A stretch of 64,000 nt of DNA, from positions 1 through 64,000 of the IMG/VR virus record IMGVR_UViG_3300020473_000025; one strand, given 5' to 3'. This stretch comes from a virus. Shown in pieces: positions 27,113-34,956 of the stretch. Position numbers and translations under genes: made by a program. The notes under the pieces are model-generated. The model did no database searches, had not been told where the DNA came from, and saw nothing but the letters and a program-made list of their open reading frames with translations. How positions within the stretch are numbered: position 1 is the stretch's first letter; each line of letters starts with the position of its first letter.

Positions 27113-27715
27113 ATGGCGATAAGTATAATACTCCCTTTACATGAATTTATAGATAACGTAGTACTACGTTCATCGCTATTCTTCTATAACGTTGATCGCC
27201 CTAACCCGGTCAAACGTAATCACGCTAAAGCTATTGTTCATCAGCTAGTTGACGATGCGTTAAGTCACTCGTTCGCATGGGCACCGAGCGTTGATAAAAC
27301 ATCGAGTCTATTAGAGGAATTTTACCCGTGGATGACAACGCATCCTGTTTTTGGATCACGTTTCTATCAGCAATGCATAGACCCGGTTGATGCTAGATTA
27401 ACTGAGATCTTAGGTACTTATGTAACTTACAACACACCTGATGTATGGAGCGTAAGAAAGGATGGCGATAGTATCGTTCTAGAAAACCTAGGTTCCCATA
27501 TGAACAACGCTGCTCAAGGTTTTGCTGATAAGTTACAAAGCCTACTTCAAGAAGAATACGCGACGCGTTTAGGTTCATTACCAATACATCGCAATAATGC
27601 AACTACGGGTGATGATCTTAAACATCAAGTAGACTCTACATATGGTGGCCTGACAAACACCGTATTGCGTTTAATGGTTGACAAAGATCTTAATTTGACA
27701 GGACAGCCCCAGTGA
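27113..27715 (+). CDS. Small-gene array member 2, unknown (200 aa)
   Basis: It has an AAGGAC site and starts 15 bases after member 1. The N-terminal strand is SIILPLHEF, and a helical body with Trp- and His-containing segments follows. The last third is polar and Asn/Gln-rich. It is longer than most of the array and overlaps the next gene by four bases. No domain is recognised. Confidence 0.65.
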   Translation: MAISIILPLHEFIDNVVLRSSLFFYNVDRPNPVKRNHAKAIVHQLVDDALSHSFAWAPSVDKTSSLLEEFYPWMTTHPVFGSRFYQQCIDPVDARLTEILGTYVTYNTPDVWSVRKDGDSIVLENLGSHMNNAAQGFADKLQSLLQEEYATRLGSLPIHRNNATTGDDLKHQVDSTYGGLTNTVLRLMVDKDLNLTGQPQ

Positions 27716-28176
27716 GCCAGATCTCTATCATAGTTAGTTTTGATGATGTGCATTCGTTGTGTTTTAAATACTTAGAACCTATTATAGGTGGTGCGTATTT
27801 GCAGTGTATGGACTATACACTGGTATTGGATTATGAAGTAGAGGTGTTTTTGCTTGGTGAAGATAACCGCTATATGGTTGGTGAAGATGTGACCGAGTCG
27901 TGGTTAGAAGAACTATGTCCAATGCCTGATATTCGCAGTGCATTAAAGAAAGATATACGACGCTCTATACAAGGCATTATTACCCGTACCCTAGGCGGCG
28001 ATAAAATTAACAACCACCATTACGAGTATCAGCGTCTAGGTGATCAGTTTGAATATCTCATTGTAGATAAAGGCGATGTCAGAGATGCCGAGCTTGCAAT
28101 GTTGCGACGTTCAAATAACGACCTTAAACAGAGAATACAGAATATGGAGGAAGGTTGGTGGGTCCAAGATACCTAA
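27712..28176 (+). CDS. Small-gene array member 3, unknown (154 aa)
   Basis: It starts at a GTG overlapping the preceding TGA (GTGA), a typical coupled start. The N-terminal strand SIIVSFDDV and an internal FEYLIVDKG strand frame a helical body. The C-terminal region (about 125-147) is a short predicted coiled coil. The function is unknown. Confidence 0.62.
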   Translation: MSQISIIVSFDDVHSLCFKYLEPIIGGAYLQCMDYTLVLDYEVEVFLLGEDNRYMVGEDVTESWLEELCPMPDIRSALKKDIRRSIQGIITRTLGGDKINNHHYEYQRLGDQFEYLIVDKGDVRDAELAMLRRSNNDLKQRIQNMEEGWWVQDT

Positions 28177-28538
28177 TATTAAATATCTCGCATGCGCGTG
28201 CTACTGAGAATCATTTAAACGGCTCCCTTGCAACTTACAAACTTAAATTCACAGATTTACTAACAATGACAATTGAGGCATTGACTAACCTTGAAGACTA
28301 TTATACTAGCGATGAAAAGATCACCGATTACGGATTGATGTATCGGTGTCTTAATCAATACAACGACAGACATCGTAAGGAATACACCTTTGAGGATATT
28401 CATGACATCTGCACGATAGCGCTTAGAATATACAAGACCATTTACCCGGCCATTGGTACATTCTTCCAGCAATATACGTTCAGTAGACTTATTGTCTCAC
28501 AGTGTCTTGGAGATGATCTATATGTTGAGTGCTGTTGA
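28158..28538 (+). CDS. Small-gene array member 4, unknown (126 aa)
   Basis: GTG at 28158 is preceded by GGAGG seven bases upstream; the TTG at 28155 is too close to it. The protein begins PRYLILNISHA, then helical segments rich in Tyr and Thr, and ends with DDLYVECC, again the strand-helix-strand plan. It overlaps members 3 and 5. The two terminal Cys are unusual in this array. Confidence 0.58.
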   Translation: MGPRYLILNISHARATENHLNGSLATYKLKFTDLLTMTIEALTNLEDYYTSDEKITDYGLMYRCLNQYNDRHRKEYTFEDIHDICTIALRIYKTIYPAIGTFFQQYTFSRLIVSQCLGDDLYVECC

Positions 28539-28932
28539 GCCAGAAGATAAATTCTTCATCATTGACGTTAGGCAGTATATGTTAAAGCTTGATCAGCAAG
28601 ACGTTCAAGCACTTAACAGCATCAAGATGAATTATCACGATGTATTGCTGTTAGCAGCGACCAGTGCATTAGCTAGTCAGTTTGATAAAGTCAAAGTCAA
28701 GGATCACGTGGAGGGTGAGCTCTACACATTGCTTGATGAGTATGATGAACAGGGCGTGTCGGCTGATAACTACCGTACGTTTATGCATGTTATCAATATC
28801 ACGCTACAAGTAGCATGGCCTATAACCCAGTCTGTAGATAATCTACAACGTAACATTCCCAACATTGAGTTTGTAGATGTTAATATAGTGGGTGAAACTA
28901 CTATTGTTTACACATACCACATGGTAGGATAA
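28522..28932 (+). CDS. Small-gene array member 5, unknown (136 aa)
   Basis: The frame is open further upstream, but GGAG at 28509 is correctly spaced for the ATG at 28522. The N-terminal strand is KFFIIDVRQY, the body is helical, and the C-terminal strands are FVDVNIV and TTIVYTYHM. It overlaps member 4 by 17 bases. No known domain is recognised. Confidence 0.62.
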   Translation: MLSAVEPEDKFFIIDVRQYMLKLDQQDVQALNSIKMNYHDVLLLAATSALASQFDKVKVKDHVEGELYTLLDEYDEQGVSADNYRTFMHVINITLQVAWPITQSVDNLQRNIPNIEFVDVNIVGETTIVYTYHMVG

Positions 28933-28943
28933 GAGAATACACA

Positions 28944-29315
28944 ATGATAGTGATTATCGATTTACCTATGGATAGGCCACCCTATCCTCCTGATCCCTCG
29001 CTGACAGCCGCAGATATAATTGAAGCGGCTACCGCGTTGTGGGTTAATCAATTCATCGATGATGATAACTTTGATACACGTACGGTTGATCAGGTTGTTG
29101 ATCATATCTGTAGTCGTATGGGTTTGAGTAGTGGTAAAAGTGAAGTACAGGAGATGATGTGTCATTATGTTAATGACATTATACTGGAAACCTACGAAGC
29201 GGTGGATAAGTCTCTACGCCGCATCATGACAACCTTTGGTAATCGACCATTGATTGACTACGTAGGTACTAGCTTCCCCACACTGCTTGTCCAAGTTCAT
29301 CTAGATGACCGCTAA
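28944..29315 (+). CDS. Small-gene array member 6, unknown (123 aa)
   Basis: It starts MIVIIDLPM, then a Pro-rich linker (PPYPPDPS), acidic helices, and a final strand TLLVQVHLD. No motif is recognised, but the overall plan matches its neighbours. Confidence 0.65.
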   Translation: MIVIIDLPMDRPPYPPDPSLTAADIIEAATALWVNQFIDDDNFDTRTVDQVVDHICSRMGLSSGKSEVQEMMCHYVNDIILETYEAVDKSLRRIMTTFGNRPLIDYVGTSFPTLLVQVHLDDR

Positions 29316-29661
29316 TATACTTCTTTTGGACTGTAGTAATTTACAGTCCATTTATGACGTTATGATACCGATATGGCGTTATGAGACTAGACGTCCTATC
29401 CCCGCGTCGTTGGATAGTTTAACTTCTGAGATAATTAACTACTATAAAACCTATAGGGTTAAACCCGCTACGAGTTATACATCAGTTGCTAGTTATCTAC
29501 AGGAGCAATATGAGTTCCCGGTGATAACTCCTATTGTGGAACCTCACTTTGCGGCCTTCTGTAAAGAACTTTATAAATACCATAAACTGGCATTTGTATT
29601 GAGCTGCGACTATTACTATATATGTATCAAGCACAATACCATGTATTTAGAATTGGAATAA
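29305..29661 (+). CDS. Small-gene array member 7, unknown (118 aa)
   Basis: It overlaps member 6 by 11 bases and has no clear ribosome site of its own, so it is probably translated by coupling. The N-terminal strand is NILLLDCSN, the middle is Tyr-rich and helical, and the protein ends in NTMYLELE. The function is unknown. Confidence 0.62.
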   Translation: MTANILLLDCSNLQSIYDVMIPIWRYETRRPIPASLDSLTSEIINYYKTYRVKPATSYTSVASYLQEQYEFPVITPIVEPHFAAFCKELYKYHKLAFVLSCDYYYICIKHNTMYLELE

Positions 29662-29664
29662 GTT

Positions 29665-30051
29665 ATGGATAATAATCAACAACCCTACCCACCTACCAGT
29701 CCTGTAGTATATATTGTCTCAGTAGAGCGTGGCGTCAAACGACTGTATGAGGCTATATCGGCTGAGGAAACCGTCGTTGAAGATTTTAAGAGACTAGTAG
29801 CTATGGCTGTCAACGCCGCCTCGTTATCAGTAAACGATGTGGAAAACGATCGACATAATGCTATAAACGACTACCTACACCCATTAGGTCTAACCGTCCG
29901 TGAGAGAGAGAACTACATCGCCCATGTGGATATGTTTATTCAGGATCTAATAACGGGCTTTCACCAACTCGGTATACGTGATCTAGGGGGTGTTGAGTTT
30001 GTCGGGTTTGATGGAATGGATATTGTCGTTAATGTCTATGCGCAACAATAA
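29665..30051 (+). CDS. Small-gene array member 8, unknown (128 aa)
   Basis: It begins with a polar Asn/Gln/Pro leader (MDNNQQPYPPTSP), then strand VVYIVSVER, a helical body, and final strands VEFVGFDG and DIVVNVYAQ. The start lies three bases after the previous stop. Confidence 0.65.
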   Translation: MDNNQQPYPPTSPVVYIVSVERGVKRLYEAISAEETVVEDFKRLVAMAVNAASLSVNDVENDRHNAINDYLHPLGLTVRERENYIAHVDMFIQDLITGFHQLGIRDLGGVEFVGFDGMDIVVNVYAQQ

Positions 30052-30071
30052 TAACAAAAGGAGCACGTACA

Positions 30072-30416
30072 GTGCTTAAATTTATGATTCTAACCCTTGA
30101 TAGCCTATCAGGGTTAATTGCTAGATACAGTGCAGAGGTGAATCCCGATTCACCTGTCGTTAATAACAAAACGCTGGGTTGGTTAAATTCAGACATCGAT
30201 GATTTGATTCAAGGTGGATTTGAACAGCAGACAGACGTCGTACATGCCACGCTAACGTCAATCATCGATGGTATAAGTCACTACCTTAACAAATACAATA
30301 TTGAAGTAACTGACTTTAGAACGATAGAGATTGTCAGTTGTGACGGTACGATACTAGTTTATTTTGGAGAGTTTAATTATGGTGATATTCCCAAATCACA
30401 ATGTAAGCATACGTGA
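30072..30416 (+). CDS. Small-gene array member 9, unknown (114 aa)
   Basis: It starts at GTG with a strong AAAGGAG site. The N-terminal strand is KFMILTLDS, helices follow, and the terminal strands are IEIVSCDG and TILVYFGEF, closely parallel to member 8. It overlaps the next gene by 38 bases. Confidence 0.65.
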   Translation: MLKFMILTLDSLSGLIARYSAEVNPDSPVVNNKTLGWLNSDIDDLIQGGFEQQTDVVHATLTSIIDGISHYLNKYNIEVTDFRTIEIVSCDGTILVYFGEFNYGDIPKSQCKHT

Positions 30417-30789
30417 CGTTGTTAGCTTCTCGCTATATGACAATACCACAATAGGTACTGTCTTTAGCAGGGTGCGTATTATTGGGGTGGTGGATTACGA
30501 TACCGCCTCTAACGCCATCGATCCGGTAGCGCTACACGAGGATATCATCACTAACCTACCTGAGGGTAGTATCGATGACCCTACAGCGTATAGCTACGTA
30601 AAGGTGCAGATGGAAAATGGCAGTAAGACGTTCATCGGCATGCCGTGGATTAACATGTCAACCCTTGAACGTGTTGGTAGTAGTAAACTGCAGCTAACTA
30701 TCGATGAAGTTAATAGTGACGACGTCCCGCGTATCCTAGCTGCGTTAACCTCAAATGGCTTTACGGTATCAGATACTAAGATCTTATAA
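30379..30789 (+). CDS. SH3-like beta-barrel protein (136 aa)
   Basis: The frame is open from a TTG at 30364, but the ATG at 30379 is better placed after GGAG. Unlike the rest of the array it is all-beta: RDVVSFSLYDN, then FSRVRIIGVVDY, YVKVQMENG and IGMPWIN. This pattern resembles a small SH3-like family I associate with large phages, in which an NDPT...YVKV...G.PWI pattern recurs. The molecular role is unknown. It is the last gene of the early unit, and the gap after it carries a terminator. Confidence 0.65.
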   Translation: MVIFPNHNVSIRDVVSFSLYDNTTIGTVFSRVRIIGVVDYDTASNAIDPVALHEDIITNLPEGSIDDPTAYSYVKVQMENGSKTFIGMPWINMSTLERVGSSKLQLTIDEVNSDDVPRILAALTSNGFTVSDTKIL

Positions 30790-30936
30790 TACAAAGGTAA
30801 ACTTTTACAGACCTTTATTTATATAGTATGAGCGTTGTTGAGTTTGAGACCCTCCTCAGTGTTCTTGATCTTGAGCCAGAAGATCGATCCCTAAAGGTAG
30901 TCACGCACCTTTATATTTGTCAAACGTAGTGTTTAC

Positions 30937-30989
30937 CCTTCCTACACCTCTCCTCTAGGGTGTAGGAAGGTTTTATGCCGTCTTTTTTT
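30937..30989 (+). terminator. Strong hairpin terminator with TATGCCGT and T-tract
   Basis: A perfect 12-bp stem (CCTTCCTACACC / GGTGTAGGAAGG) is followed by TATGCCGT (30974-30981) and seven T. It ends the small-gene array unit. Confidence 0.88.
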
Positions 30990-31053
30990 GTTTTCGTTTT
31001 TACACCCTCAACCAATACCATGAGCAGAAGAATTAACTAAGACGAGTGTCAAT

Positions 31054-33189
31054 ATGGAAAACCCATTTGTTCTCCCTACCCAAGAGTATGGTCGAGATTT
31101 GAATGTCCTGGAACGTTACTATCAGGATACCGCAAGATACCTAGCCTTAGAGACAGGTTGTTCACATGACGAGTGTTATCAGTGGGTTAAAGAAACTACC
31201 CACCCTTCAAGTGGTAAGTTACCTTTAAAAGATCCAAAGGTACTAAGCCTTAAACGAGATAAGCCAGGTGAGCGTGATAAGTGGGAAACTACATTCCTTG
31301 GCTACCTTCAAAAGGTAAACAACGAGAACTTAATCATCAGCCCTACACTAGCAGCATATAGACACCCCGACCAACACGAGTCTATCCTTGCTAAGTATAT
31401 CCGTAAGAATGTAGATAAGCGTAATGCTGTTAAGAAAAAGAAATTCCAGTCTACGATGGCAGGTAATGACGCTGAGGCTGGCTTTTACGACATCCTGCAA
31501 TCTACATTTAAAATCAAGAACAACTCAGTGAGTGGTGGTCATGCATCAGCCTTTACACCGCTTTATAACAAATCAACCCATTCTACGTTGACATCTACCT
31601 GCCGTTCGGCTACCGGGTACGCCAACGCCAACAACGAACGCTTCTTATACGGTAACCGTCACTATTACGATGTGGATGTGGCAATCCAGAACATCATCTC
31701 AATAATCAACAATAGCGATTATAAGACAATAGCAGAAGCGGTAGAGAAATATAATCTACACATCCCTAGTGTAGAGGAAGTCTGTGAGACGATTAAATAT
31801 TCAACAGACCTTTACTGGCGCAACCTGCAGTGGTCTAGCCGTATCCACAGTCTGATATCTAAACTGTCTGATATGGAACGTGTAGCGTATACTTACACGG
31901 GTAATTTCTACCATCTACGTGAATTAAACCCAGAGTTCACTAGAACGTTCCTAGATCGGTTTACTACGTGTTCAGACACCACGATAGACAATCCGGAAAC
32001 AGTCATCAGTGAAATGGATGGGGATCTTGAAGCGTATGTGGGTATCCTGCACGCTCACGACTTAAAGAATAAACCTATCTTTAAGATCAAAGAATCTGAA
32101 CCTGAGACTTATGCACGCATTGCTAGTTCAGTTAACAATATCTTTGGCTTACTGCGAGAATATACAGTATTGTTTAAAGCGTTCTGGGTGACCCTCAACC
32201 CGCCTGCATCGGTAGCGGTATTACCCGACGCTATACGTCGTGGTGTATTGGTGTCGGATACAGACTCTACTATCTTCACTGTTCAAGACTGGACCATGTG
32301 GTATAAGAATGGGGTGGTTGACTTCGACGCTAAAACAACGAGCGTATGGGCGTTTGTTGTATACATCGCTCAGATGACTACCATGCACTTACTCGCTCTG
32401 TTGTCATCTAACATGGGTGTGGCTAAACCTGACTTGTATAAGTTATCAATGAAGAACGAATACATGATGCCCGCGTTGTCATTGACAAGTCGTGCTAAAC
32501 ACTACGCCTACTACATTAGTGCGCAGGAAGGTAACGTCTATAAGAAGATGAAAACGGATATCAAGGGGGTTGAGCTTAAATCTACTAAAGCCCCTAAAGA
32601 AATCATTGAAAAACTACACAAGTACATCATGAAGCCGATGGACTGGACGCTGGAAGGTAAGAAAATCCCTATTAAAGAAATGATGCAAGAAGTTGCTGAT
32701 CAAGAGCACGCTATCATTGACAGCCTTAATCAGGGTAAGATCGATTATCTAACCACCGCCGGTATTAAAGCGGCTGAATCGTACGCTAACCCACAGGGAT
32801 CTAATTACATCTATTACGACTTTTGGAATACTGTCTTTGGTCCTAAGTATGGTGAGGTGCCACCACCGCCGTATAGTACGGTAAAGGTATCGTTAAATGC
32901 TACCTCTAAGACAAAAGTAGCAGAGTGGATACGTAGTATCAAAGATGTCGAATTAGCAGAGCGTCTTGAAGACTGGATGGGTAAGAATAACAAGCTAACA
33001 GGGATAACGCAGTTCTTAATCCCCATGGATGTTATTAGTACCAAAGGGATGCCTGAGGAAATAATCCAATGTATGGATATACGGAAGATTGTGTTCACCA
33101 CCATGGCACCATTCTATCTGGTGTTAGAGACGTATGGGGTGTATATGAAAGATAAGAACATCACTAAGCTTGTTAGCGATATCATGTAG
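31054..33189 (+). CDS. Family B DNA polymerase, palm/fingers part of a split enzyme
   Basis: The 711-residue protein carries polymerase family B motifs. KIKNNSVSG (153-161) matches motif B (KxxxNSxYG) and is followed by the expected Thr/Ala-rich helix (about 175-195). SDTDST (401-406) matches motif C (YGDTDS), supplying one of the two metal-binding sites. I cannot find motif A (DxxSLYPS) or the 3'-5' exonuclease motifs in this chain. phiKZ-type phages have divergent, split DNA polymerases, so a partner gene outside this window should supply them. It would replicate phage DNA inside the phage nucleus. It is transcribed with the 129-aa gene that follows. Confidence 0.78.
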   Translation: MENPFVLPTQEYGRDLNVLERYYQDTARYLALETGCSHDECYQWVKETTHPSSGKLPLKDPKVLSLKRDKPGERDKWETTFLGYLQKVNNENLIISPTLAAYRHPDQHESILAKYIRKNVDKRNAVKKKKFQSTMAGNDAEAGFYDILQSTFKIKNNSVSGGHASAFTPLYNKSTHSTLTSTCRSATGYANANNERFLYGNRHYYDVDVAIQNIISIINNSDYKTIAEAVEKYNLHIPSVEEVCETIKYSTDLYWRNLQWSSRIHSLISKLSDMERVAYTYTGNFYHLRELNPEFTRTFLDRFTTCSDTTIDNPETVISEMDGDLEAYVGILHAHDLKNKPIFKIKESEPETYARIASSVNNIFGLLREYTVLFKAFWVTLNPPASVAVLPDAIRRGVLVSDTDSTIFTVQDWTMWYKNGVVDFDAKTTSVWAFVVYIAQMTTMHLLALLSSNMGVAKPDLYKLSMKNEYMMPALSLTSRAKHYAYYISAQEGNVYKKMKTDIKGVELKSTKAPKEIIEKLHKYIMKPMDWTLEGKKIPIKEMMQEVADQEHAIIDSLNQGKIDYLTTAGIKAAESYANPQGSNYIYYDFWNTVFGPKYGEVPPPPYSTVKVSLNATSKTKVAEWIRSIKDVELAERLEDWMGKNNKLTGITQFLIPMDVISTKGMPEEIIQCMDIRKIVFTTMAPFYLVLETYGVYMKDKNITKLVSDIM

Positions 33190-33197
33190 GAGGATGT

Positions 33198-33587
33198 GTG
33201 GCAGATAATTTTCTAGCATACCCTAGCCATAGAAAAGGAAGCAGTATCAATAAAGTACTGTCTTCTTTCAAAGAAGGTCAGCGTGTCATTGCTGTGGTTG
33301 ATATTACAGAGGGTGAGTTTGACATGCCCTATGCAAAGGCAAATGATGTATTGCGTATTAAAACAATTCATCTAGACGGTAGAGTAAATCCCATCGAGGT
33401 CTATCACGAACTTGGGGCGGTAGAATATAGAACAGCACTGGAGATACCTAAAGGTTTAGATTATAGCCTTGGGGATAAAGCGTTCTTTGTTAGCGAGCAA
33501 GAGATAGCCGCTACAGTTACCAATCCGTTTATGGATAGACTTCCACCTACAGGCGGTCGATACGTTAACCCAAACTATCGTAAGTAA
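33198..33587 (+). CDS. Unknown small beta-rich protein (129 aa)
   Basis: It starts at GTG eight bases after the polymerase stop, with AGGAGG at 33188-33193. The 129 residues are beta-rich in the middle (GQRVIAVVDI, NDVLRIKTIHLDG, DKAFFVS), suggesting a small barrel, with a polar Pro/Asn/Arg-rich tail. Co-transcription with the DNA polymerase makes a replication-accessory role possible. I do not recognise it. Confidence 0.65.
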   Translation: MADNFLAYPSHRKGSSINKVLSSFKEGQRVIAVVDITEGEFDMPYAKANDVLRIKTIHLDGRVNPIEVYHELGAVEYRTALEIPKGLDYSLGDKAFFVSEQEIAATVTNPFMDRLPPTGGRYVNPNYRK

Positions 33588-33599
33588 GACAGCATAACC

Positions 33600-33639
33600 A
33601 GGAAGATCTAGCACGATGCTAGATCTTCCTGTATGCCGT
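33600..33639. terminator. Strong hairpin terminator between convergent genes
   Basis: A perfect 14-bp stem with a 3-base loop (33600-33613 / 33617-33630) is followed by TATGCCGT (33632-33639). AGCATAACC before the stem looks like a degenerate mirror copy of the tail. Confidence 0.85.
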
Positions 33640-34727
33640 TATAAGAGGAGTTTAAGTCCCTCAAGCTCTATCTCTAAAAGATCCCTAATAACGCCGTGAG
33701 GAGCGACCAGCGTGGTCTTATCGCTACGGGCTCGTCTTAGTTCACGTTTGAGTGCATTTTCAAAGTCTCTGTCCTGACCTTGCTGCGTGGTTAGATACCA
33801 CGATGTAGCATGTTTGATCCAAGGTAACCATATCAACCAAAGTATCCAGCTCACCTGTCTGGTGCTAACTAAACGGTTAAATGGTAACGCATCTCGCATG
33901 CGTTGATCTAATCGCAATGGTACATTGTCTAATACGTCATCTATGGACGCATTCATTCTGATTAGTTCATCAATAACATCAGGGTATTCTTTATCAACGC
34001 CCCCATCGAAACTAGGAATAGCTAGAATAGGCTTAATCGCACTTTTAGTTTGCGTTTCCCCAAGATAGTGGCGCAAGTAACGGTTCATTAAGCTAATAGA
34101 TACCTGATGATTTAACATATTTGCTAGTACGTACTGATAGACAAACTGATTAGTAGAGCCGCGTTGGTCTATGGGCTTAAGATTTTCATAATGTGCCCAT
34201 GTTCTATACTGGACGGCAAGTAATGGAATGTCTATTGCAATAACGCTATAACCTACCTCTTCGTGTTGTTTTTGTCCGTCAGGGAGGTTCAAGTTTAAGT
34301 CACTGCTAGGATGATATAAGACACGCACTGCGTTAGCATTAGACCAATCAGCAAGTAAACCACTACTGGCCCACTGTGGGCGCGTTAACGTTGTAGCTAC
34401 CAGGATGTCTACGATGTTACCACCATAGAACTCACCTTCCAAAGGTGGGTAGGTGGATATCTCGGTGCTAATCTGTTGACCATGTGCAATATCAGTTTCA
34501 ATGTCTTCTAGGTAATCGTAGTAGCGCATCATGTTCATAGCGTTCATGGATGGTAGGTTATCTAGAAGCTTAACAAGGGGCTGTGTGTCTTTTAAACGTC
34601 GAGGTGCGCTTATTGCCTTGGCTTTAACACGCTCTAAGGCTTTGTCTAATCCGCGTTGGGCTTGGAAAAGACCCGCAAAAACCTTTTGGTTGCGGTTAGG
34701 GGAATCTGGAGTAAAAAGCCGTTGCAT
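33639..34727 (-). CDS. Unknown protein (362 aa), probably virion-associated
   Basis: A single minus-strand gene with an AGGTGA site. The 362-residue protein has a basic N-terminal region, a mixed alpha/beta middle, a Trp-rich hydrophobic stretch (about 290-312, VSWILWLIWLPWIKHATSW) and a basic helical C-terminus. The Trp-rich stretch could insert in a membrane or pack in an assembly. Strand and isolation suggest a late structural protein. Confidence 0.62.
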   Translation of the reverse strand: MQRLFTPDSPNRNQKVFAGLFQAQRGLDKALERVKAKAISAPRRLKDTQPLVKLLDNLPSMNAMNMMRYYDYLEDIETDIAHGQQISTEISTYPPLEGEFYGGNIVDILVATTLTRPQWASSGLLADWSNANAVRVLYHPSSDLNLNLPDGQKQHEEVGYSVIAIDIPLLAVQYRTWAHYENLKPIDQRGSTNQFVYQYVLANMLNHQVSISLMNRYLRHYLGETQTKSAIKPILAIPSFDGGVDKEYPDVIDELIRMNASIDDVLDNVPLRLDQRMRDALPFNRLVSTRQVSWILWLIWLPWIKHATSWYLTTQQGQDRDFENALKRELRRARSDKTTLVAPHGVIRDLLEIELEGLKLLL

Positions 34728-34871
34728 GGGTCACCTGTGGATGAGTGAAGTGATGTAAAGTTTTAATGTTTTCGAGTCATACTATAGAGACAGGTAGCTG
34801 TCAGTGTACTTATACTTGGTATAGGTGCCTAACCTGTGTCCCTCTGTGAGGCGATTCAACCTAATTAAACA

Positions 34872-34881
34872 CCTATATCAT
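34872..34881 (+). promoter_or_regulatory. Early promoter motif variant CCTATATCAT
   Basis: ACACCTATATCAT (TATATCAT at 34874-34881) lies about 80 bases ahead of the shell protein gene. It differs from the consensus in two positions near its 3' end. Confidence 0.68.
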
Positions 34882-34956
34882 TCTAGTGGTCTATCCGGGA
34901 ATGGAAGATCTATTAGCTAATTTTAAGTTTGACAACATAATAAAAGGTATACCATT

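Noticed and set aside
30811-30830. ACCTTTATTTATATAG as an early promoter for a 33-codon frame (30828-30929)
   Set aside because: It matches the consensus poorly, and the frame has no ribosome site and is cut off by the terminator region.
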